This document shows positions 14,119-18,462 of a stretch of 18,462 bases of DNA, in pieces. The position numbers and the translations under genes are program-made. The DNA comes from Candidatus Omnitrophota bacterium (lineage in GTDB: Bacteria; Omnitrophota; Gorgyraeia; Zapsychrales; Fredricksoniimonadaceae). The notes beneath the pieces are model-generated. The model was not told where the DNA came from, ran no database searches, and was given only the letters and a program-made list of their open reading frames with translations. The stretch is from assembly GCA_017987425.1 (NCBI GenBank), contig JAGNTT010000016.1, positions 1-18,462 on the forward strand, given 5' to 3'. Every line of letters begins with the position of its first letter. Positions within the stretch are counted from its first letter, which is position 1.

Positions 14119-16386
14119 TTACTTTACTCTTACCGTATTTTTAGTCCACCACCCCGAACTCTTTCCCTTGCGCATCCCTCTTATGGCGGGCTGATTTGCT
14201 CCGGCAACCATCAATTTAGCTGTCGAGTTAATGATGACGGCGGAAACAAGCGACGTAACAGGGCCACCCGTGGCAGGCGCCGAACGTCTTGACTTAAAAC
14301 TGCGGTTAGGCACTTTTTTCCCGGCCTCTTCGGTCGTGGATTCTTCATTATCCATTGAAGGAGTAAACGCATCGGCGAATGATCCCCCCGCGGCTGTGGT
14401 TGTGCCCGAACTTCCGGAAGATGAACCGGTGGAACCACCTGACCCACCGGAAGACGATCCTGAAGATGAAGAAGCTGTTGAGCTCCCAGAACTTGTCGAT
14501 GAGTCTGACGACGAGCCCGAATCGGACGATGATGAACCGCTTGAACTTCCGGACGACCCCGAAGAGCTCCCGGATGAACCGGACGATGAGGACCCGCCCG
14601 AAGACGAACTGCTGGAACTTCCGCCAGATGAACCCGAAGGCGGCGTCGCCGGAGGCGCGGGCGGCGGATCGACGTTAGTCTCCGTAACTTCCGGTTCGGA
14701 AGAGGATCCTGCCGTGGTAGGTACGGAGCCGTATTCCAAAGCTCCAATGTCCCAAAAACTGCCGCGTTCAAAATTGTTGTAGTCCGTCGTCGTCACCCCG
14801 TCCACAACCACTCCCCTGTTAATCGCCGGGCTTGAACTGGTCAGAGAAACATCCTGGTCAGCGCCGGTGTAGGTAAGCGTCCCGGTCACTAGCGGATCGA
14901 CGCACAAGGACGAATTGCCCGAACATTCCGAGCTGTTGAATTTTGTACCCCAGATAATATCGTTTGCGGTTACAAACGGCACCGAGCCGCAAGTTCCGTC
15001 GCCATTCCCGGTCGCACCCGATGCATAATAAAGATCCGCAATATCGGCGCCGCCGTTGTTGTACTCAGGCCCGCCGATGTAAATGTTATTCATGGAAAGG
15101 ATCTTGTCGCTCACAACACAGCTCGAACCTCCGGACTGAACGATGACGTCGCCGTTGCTTGTAATGGTTGAATTATAAATGGCAACCTGCATGCCGGCAT
15201 GAAACGCGACCGCAAGCGTGTTGCCGCCGGCGCGGCAATTATTAAAAGCTACCGAGTTGAAACCGACATCCGTCGTCGAAGTGAACGACTTTCCCTGAAA
15301 GAATGCGCAGCTGCCGATCAGCTTGGAATTATCGATGATCGTGCTGGCCGCCACCTTCACCTGGTTGCCCGCGTTTCCTTCAAAACGGGAATGGCTGATG
15401 GTGATCGATCCGTTGCCGTCATGATAAAGAAGGTCGATCCCGTCGGAAACATTATAAGAAATGTCGACGTGGTCGAAGACCCAGTCTCCGCCCGTCTTGT
15501 TGGTCCCGAGAGCATCACCGTAACCTCCCTGGTCCTGGCTGTAGCAGTGATGCGGCACCAGCCCAGGATAAGTCTCGCCGCATCCGCTCCACATGATGCG
15601 GGAATTCTTGAACCGTATCGTGCCGCTGTTGGAAGAAGTATTGACCCCAGTGTCGCCGTCCCATCCGACGAAGGAATTGGCAATGATATCGGTGTTCTCG
15701 ATCGTCCAGTCCGTGATGCGTCCCGCAAAAATACCGGTACGCAGGCCGTGAATATTCAAATTTTTCAAAAGCACATTATCGCTGTCGGACGCCACAATGC
15801 CGACCAGCGCCCAGGGACCGTAAGGATAGGTGTCGCGGTTGCACTTAGTCGCGGCATCCGGCCCGCTGTCCATACAGCTGGAATGGTCGGTGATGTCAAG
15901 GCACTGGATTTCCACATTGCTGCTGCCTATAAGATCCAAAAGACTTGCCGTCCGTTCCGTTCCCCACAATTGCGGTTTGCTGGAACATCCCGAGTCCCAT
16001 CCTTTTCCTAAAATCCTCGTCGGATTGGAAACCGTTCCGGAAGGCACCGCCCGCATATGGCAATCCCATGGATAAAATTCCGAACAGCTCGGCGTGTTGG
16101 GCGCGCCGAATCCAATCATGTATTGACCAGGACCAATGATAAGGGTGTCGCCTCCCACCATGCGGTTGGGAGCATTCGCAACGGAAAGAGCCCAGAAAGG
16201 ATGTTCGAACGCGCAGGCCTGGTTGATGCCCGAGCCGGAATAAGGAGCATCCGTTGTCCCGGCGCATTGGGTGCCCGTTCCTCCGTCGGTACGGACATAA
16301 TAAGTGGCTGCCTGGGCGGATCCGGGAAGGCCGGCCAGAAGGAGAATTGCGGTAAGCGCTGTAAGAAAAATATTTTTGCTCGTCAT
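14119..16386 (-). CDS. Exported right-handed beta-helix protein with Ser/Gly-rich linker
   Basis: A signal peptide, MTSKNIFLTALTAILLLAG plus LPGSAQA, is cleaved before ATYYVRTDGG. Residues of about 27-545 are a right-handed parallel beta-helix (pectate-lyase-like fold): the family's start, YYVRTDGGTGTQC, is followed by turns rich in Asn/Asp and short strands, such as NVEIQCLDITDHSSC and VLLKNLNIHG. Many paired cysteines fit a secreted protein. A Pro-rich hinge (about 572-580) leads to roughly 80 residues of almost pure Ser/Gly, and then a basic tail ending SSGWWTKNTVRVK. It is probably a surface-exposed carbohydrate-binding or adhesive protein; no catalytic motif is evident. The ATG at 16386 has only an A/G-rich stretch upstream. 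A perfect TATAAT lies about 20 nt before it. The neighbouring Cys-rich gene lies upstream on the same strand, separated by a terminator. Confidence 0.8.
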   Translation of the reverse strand: MTSKNIFLTALTAILLLAGLPGSAQAATYYVRTDGGTGTQCAGTTDAPYSGSGINQACAFEHPFWALSVANAPNRMVGGDTLIIGPGQYMIGFGAPNTPSCSEFYPWDCHMRAVPSGTVSNPTRILGKGWDSGCSSKPQLWGTERTASLLDLIGSSNVEIQCLDITDHSSCMDSGPDAATKCNRDTYPYGPWALVGIVASDSDNVLLKNLNIHGLRTGIFAGRITDWTIENTDIIANSFVGWDGDTGVNTSSNSGTIRFKNSRIMWSGCGETYPGLVPHHCYSQDQGGYGDALGTNKTGGDWVFDHVDISYNVSDGIDLLYHDGNGSITISHSRFEGNAGNQVKVAASTIIDNSKLIGSCAFFQGKSFTSTTDVGFNSVAFNNCRAGGNTLAVAFHAGMQVAIYNSTITSNGDVIVQSGGSSCVVSDKILSMNNIYIGGPEYNNGGADIADLYYASGATGNGDGTCGSVPFVTANDIIWGTKFNSSECSGNSSLCVDPLVTGTLTYTGADQDVSLTSSSPAINRGVVVDGVTTTDYNNFERGSFWDIGALEYGSVPTTAGSSSEPEVTETNVDPPPAPPATPPSGSSGGSSSSSSSGGSSSSGSSGSSSGSSGSSSGSSSSDSGSSSDSSTSSGSSTASSSSGSSSGGSGGSTGSSSGSSGTTTAAGGSFADAFTPSMDNEESTTEEAGKKVPNRSFKSRRSAPATGGPVTSLVSAVIINSTAKLMVAGANQPAIRGMRKGKSSGWWTKNTVRVK
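14395..14640 (-). repeat. Ser/Gly low-complexity coding repeat
   Basis: About 80 codons of the beta-helix gene encode runs of Ser with interspersed Gly and a few Asp and Thr (for example SSGSSGSSSGSSGSSSGSS). At the DNA level it is an imperfect tandem of 3-9 bp units, prone to slippage. It acts as a flexible linker between the beta-helix and the C-terminal tail. The opposite strand is open as an acidic Pro/Glu/Asp frame, which is an artefact. Confidence 0.85.
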
Positions 16387-16404
16387 ATTTTCTTTTCTGC
16401 CGGT

Positions 16405-16410
16405 ATTATA
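16405..16410 (-). promoter_or_regulatory. -10 element candidate for the beta-helix gene
   Basis: The minus strand reads TATAAT exactly, with its end about 18 nt upstream of the ATG at 16386. No convincing -35 hexamer lies 16-18 bp further upstream, so support is partial. The gap from 16387 to 16623 otherwise holds only the inverted word array and the terminator of the upstream gene. Confidence 0.3.
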
Positions 16411-16459
16411 CTAACCCCGGCTTTCAAAGCCACTTAATTCCCAACATTCTTCTCGGTTT

Positions 16460-16555
16460 CAGTGACAGTGACCAGTATCAGTGGCCAATAGGCGAGAGTT
16501 TAAAATCCTTCCTACTCCTGACTGATCTGACCACTGACACTGTCCACTGGACACT
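16460..16555. repeat. Inverted pair of 6-7-bp tandem arrays (word CAGTGA)
   Basis: CAGT recurs at 16460, 16466, 16473 and 16479, and the inverse ACTG at 16521, 16533, 16539 and 16546 (with TCTG at 16526), in 5-7-bp steps. The arrays face each other across a 34-nt unrelated centre and could pair imperfectly. The location is just past the terminator of the Cys-rich gene and upstream of the beta-helix gene. The architecture matches the elements at 2576-2657 and 4237-4286. Confidence 0.55.
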
Positions 16556-16560
16556 TAACA

Positions 16561-16597
16561 AAACAAACGGCCAGCAATTAACACTGGCCGTTTGTTT
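16561..16597 (-). terminator. Strong intrinsic terminator of the Cys-rich repeat gene
   Basis: Perfect 14-bp arms, AAACAAACGGCCAG (16561-16574) and its complement (16584-16597), enclose a 9-nt loop. On the minus strand the stem ends in TTTGTTTTGTT. It lies 26 bp past the stop at 16624-16626. Confidence 0.88.
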
Positions 16598-16623
16598 CAT
16601 GAATTCTGACTTACTCCTCTAGA

Positions 16624-18462
16624 TTAACGCCACCAGCTCCATTTATTCCCCTGAGAAGAGCTGTTGTTATTACCGCCTGTGAGCGTGCTCATGTTTTCTT
16701 CAGCGGTTCTGAACTTGCCTGTCGCTGAGGCGGCAGGTGCGGCTTTCACGCAGGAGTTCGTGTTGAACGTACAGGAACGTGTGCATCCTAATGTTCCCGA
16801 AGCGAACCCTTGGGTGGTGCAGCTCTGACCATTCATGTCATCACCGTCGCACTGTTCGCCGAATTCGCGATACCAGTTACCGCAGACCGGCGTCTCTACT
16901 TTACAGACCGCGGAACATCCGTCACGGTTGACCCAGTTGCCGTCATCGCAGCCTTCGTTGGCCTGCTTGACACCGTCACCGCAGTACTCAGTTCTGCATG
17001 TGCTGCTGCAACCGTCATTGTCGGTGGCATTGCCGTCATCACACTTTTCGGTGCCTTCGGTAATACCATTACCGCAAACCGGGACTTCCGACTTGCACAG
17101 CGCCGAACATCCGTCGCTATTCACCCAGTTGCCGTCATCGCAGCCTTCGTTGGCCTGCTTGACACCATCACCGCAGTACTCAGTTTTGCAAGTGCTGCTG
17201 CAACCGTCGTTGTCGGTGGCGTTGCCGTCATCGCACTTCTCGCCGGCATCGACTTTACCGTTACCGCAGACCGGAGCTTCCGACTTGCACACTGCGGAGC
17301 AGCCGTCGCCGTTGGCGGTATTACCGTCTTCGCATTCTTCATTAGACTGCTTGATGCCGTCACCGCAATACTCAGCTTTGCAGCTGCTGTCGCAACCGTC
17401 ATTGCTGTTGGTGTTGCCGTCATCGCACATTTCACTGGCTTCCTTTTTACCGTTACCGCAGATGTTGGCCAAGCAGTTTGTCGTATTTAAGGAACAGCTG
17501 CTGGAACATCCGATGGAGCCTCCCGCAAAACCATTGGCTTCGCAGGTCTGATTATTCATATTGCTGCTATCGCACTGCTCGCCTTCTTCGATCTTACCGT
17601 TACCGCAGACGGCTTTTAAGCAGCTTGTTGTATTTAAGGTACAAGCACTTGAACATCCCATCGTACCGCCGGCAAATCCGCTGGCCTCACAAGTGTTTCC
17701 GGCCATGTTGCTGCCGTCGCACTGTTCGCCTTCTTCGAGTTTACCGTTACCGCAGATGGACGTCAAACAGCCCGTCGTATTGATGGTACATGAGCTGGAA
17801 CATCCCATCGCACCACCGGCAAAACCACTGGCTTCGCAGCTCTGTCCGGCCAAATTGCTGCCGTCGCACTGTTCGCCTTCTTCAAGTTTGCCGTTACCGC
17901 AGACTGACTTCAAACACGACGATGTATTCAGAGTACACTTTGAGCAGCTTATCTTACCGCCCGCAAAACCGTTGGCTTCGCAGGTCTGATTATTTAATGC
18001 TCTACCATCGCACTGCTCACCTTCTTCGATCTTACCGTTACCGCAGATCGACTTCAAACACTCAGCGGTCGTGTACAAACACTTGGATGTACACTTCAAC
18101 GTACCGCCGACAAAACCACCCCGGCGCTGGCAAGTCATGCCTTGGAGGTTGCTTCCTTCGCATTGCTCGCCCTTTTCGATCTTACCGTTACCGCAGATCG
18201 CGACCTTGCAGGCAGATGTATTGAGCGTACATGAACTTGAACATCCGAGCGTACCGCCGGCAAAACCGTTGGCTTCGCAGGTCTGACCCGCCATACTGGC
18301 TCCGTCGCACTGCTCGCCTTCTTCAAGTTTGCCGTTGCCGCACACTGAACTCAAGCAGGCGGCCGTATTAAGAGTACACGAACTGGAACAGCCCATCGTA
18401 CCGCCGGCAAATCCGCTGGCCTCGCAAGTGTTTCCGGCCATGTTGCTGCCGTCGCACTGCTC
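16624..18462 (-). CDS. Large Cys-rich tandem-repeat exported protein (partial, N-terminus beyond window)
   Basis: The frame is open to the right edge; 612 residues are visible and no true start is present. The protein consists of 14 Cys-rich repeats. Type A, about 49 residues with six Cys, starts CGNGKxEEGEQCDG and contains TC..GFAGG..GCSSSCTLNT..C. Type B, 31-33 residues with four Cys, is of the DUF4215 / Myxococcus Cys-rich repeat type (CGDG...CDDGN...DGCS..C). The order is seven A (the first cut by the edge), six B, one A. I count 71 cysteines in 612 residues, so it must be disulfide-bonded outside the cytoplasm. The DDGN and NDGC stretches suggest possible calcium or turn structures. The last A repeat is degenerate at its start (CGNWYREF). 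A low-complexity tail ends SSQGNKWSWWR. It probably acts as a cell-surface stalk or adhesin; the family is known in Myxococcota-like bacteria, but function is not established. Confidence 0.85.
   Translation of the reverse strand, partial: EQCDGSNMAGNTCEASGFAGGTMGCSSSCTLNTAACLSSVCGNGKLEEGEQCDGASMAGQTCEANGFAGGTLGCSSSCTLNTSACKVAICGNGKIEKGEQCEGSNLQGMTCQRRGGFVGGTLKCTSKCLYTTAECLKSICGNGKIEEGEQCDGRALNNQTCEANGFAGGKISCSKCTLNTSSCLKSVCGNGKLEEGEQCDGSNLAGQSCEASGFAGGAMGCSSSCTINTTGCLTSICGNGKLEEGEQCDGSNMAGNTCEASGFAGGTMGCSSACTLNTTSCLKAVCGNGKIEEGEQCDSSNMNNQTCEANGFAGGSIGCSSSCSLNTTNCLANICGNGKKEASEMCDDGNTNSNDGCDSSCKAEYCGDGIKQSNEECEDGNTANGDGCSAVCKSEAPVCGNGKVDAGEKCDDGNATDNDGCSSTCKTEYCGDGVKQANEGCDDGNWVNSDGCSALCKSEVPVCGNGITEGTEKCDDGNATDNDGCSSTCRTEYCGDGVKQANEGCDDGNWVNRDGCSAVCKVETPVCGNWYREFGEQCDGDDMNGQSCTTQGFASGTLGCTRSCTFNTNSCVKAAPAASATGKFRTAEENMSTLTGGNNNSSSQGNKWSWWR
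16885..17460 (-). repeat. Three exact-length 192-bp tandem units (type B repeat pairs)
   Basis: Six four-Cys repeats alternate 31- and 33-residue forms, so each pair is 64 codons. The block is exactly 3 x 192 bp: 16885-17076, 17077-17268 and 17269-17460. The first two units are the most alike, with protein differences mainly in the first quarter; the third is more diverged. This indicates tandem duplication of a pair rather than of a single repeat. Confidence 0.85.
17461..18462 (-). repeat. Tandem six-Cys repeats of about 147 bp (type A block)
   Basis: Units run 17461-17607, 17608-17754, 17755-17901, 17902-18045 (144 bp), 18046-18195 (150 bp), 18196-18342 and a partial unit to the edge. The partial unit and the one at 17608-17754 are nearly identical over about 30 residues, at an offset of 735 bp (five units), pointing to duplication or gene conversion. 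The 18046-18195 unit is the most diverged (QRRGGFVGG, LYTTAEC). Confidence 0.85.

Noticed and set aside
14231..14782. 183-residue acidic Pro/Glu/Asp-rich open frame on the plus strand
   Set aside because: It is the antisense of the Ser/Gly linker of the beta-helix gene; the skewed composition comes from the repeat, and there is no independent start signal.
16810..17551. Long hydrophobic open frames on the plus strand opposite the Cys-rich gene
   Set aside because: Their periodicity (192 and 147 bp) is that of the Cys-rich repeats; the real frame has conserved Cys spacing and a terminator after its stop.
16885..18462. Regularly spaced repeats suggesting a CRISPR array
   Set aside because: Units are contiguous coding repeats of 93-150 bp without unique spacers of 30-40 bp, and no cas gene is nearby.

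Overview
The window comes from a diderm (Gram-negative-type) bacterium with roughly balanced base composition. Supporting signs are Sec-type signal peptides, type IV pilin-like prepilins, an HD-GYP c-di-GMP phosphodiesterase and a FadI/FadJ-type beta-oxidation pair. Sigma70-like promoters and ordinary Shine-Dalgarno sites precede several genes. The mix of Cys-rich 'CGNG...CDDGN' repeats, a secreted beta-helix protein and minor prepilins with Asp/Asn-rich loops recalls uncultured lineages such as Omnitrophota or Myxococcota/Deltaproteobacteria-like groups. That is an impression only; no marker gene here settles taxonomy.

Layout. (1) Positions 1-4132, minus strand: PaaK-like CoA ligase, FadI-type thiolase and the N-terminal half of a FadJ-type multifunctional protein (cut by the left edge). 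Read in transcription order this is an acyl activation plus beta-oxidation module. (2) 4290-7219, minus strand: split transketolase (N and C subunits) followed by transaldolase, the non-oxidative pentose phosphate branch, tightly spaced as an operon. (3) 7318-7518: tRNA-Lys(CTT) with encoded CCA, its own promoter and a strong stem-loop terminator. (4) 7616-11425, minus strand: a membrane GAF/HD-GYP protein, an unrecognised membrane-anchored protein with a small exported highly charged protein upstream of it, and the GTPase YchF. (5) 11573-14089, plus strand: a HAD phosphatase followed by three overlapping minor-prepilin genes (PilV/GspI-, PilW/GspJ- and PilX-like), ending in a convergent terminator. 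(6) 14119-18462, minus strand: two exported proteins, a beta-helix protein with a Ser/Gly linker and a large Cys-rich tandem-repeat protein cut by the right edge.

The most unusual signal is non-coding. Three intergenic gaps on the 3' side of minus-strand genes (2576-2657, 4237-4286, 16460-16555) each hold a short-period degenerate tandem array (period about 6-8 bp) facing an inverted array of the same word. The word differs at each locus while the architecture stays the same. A fourth gap (1130-1279) carries a nested palindromic REP-like element. The second notable feature is the modular Cys-rich protein: a central block of exactly three 192-bp units is flanked by six-Cys modules of about 49 residues. 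No CRISPR array, prophage, insertion sequence or recognised defence system is visible.
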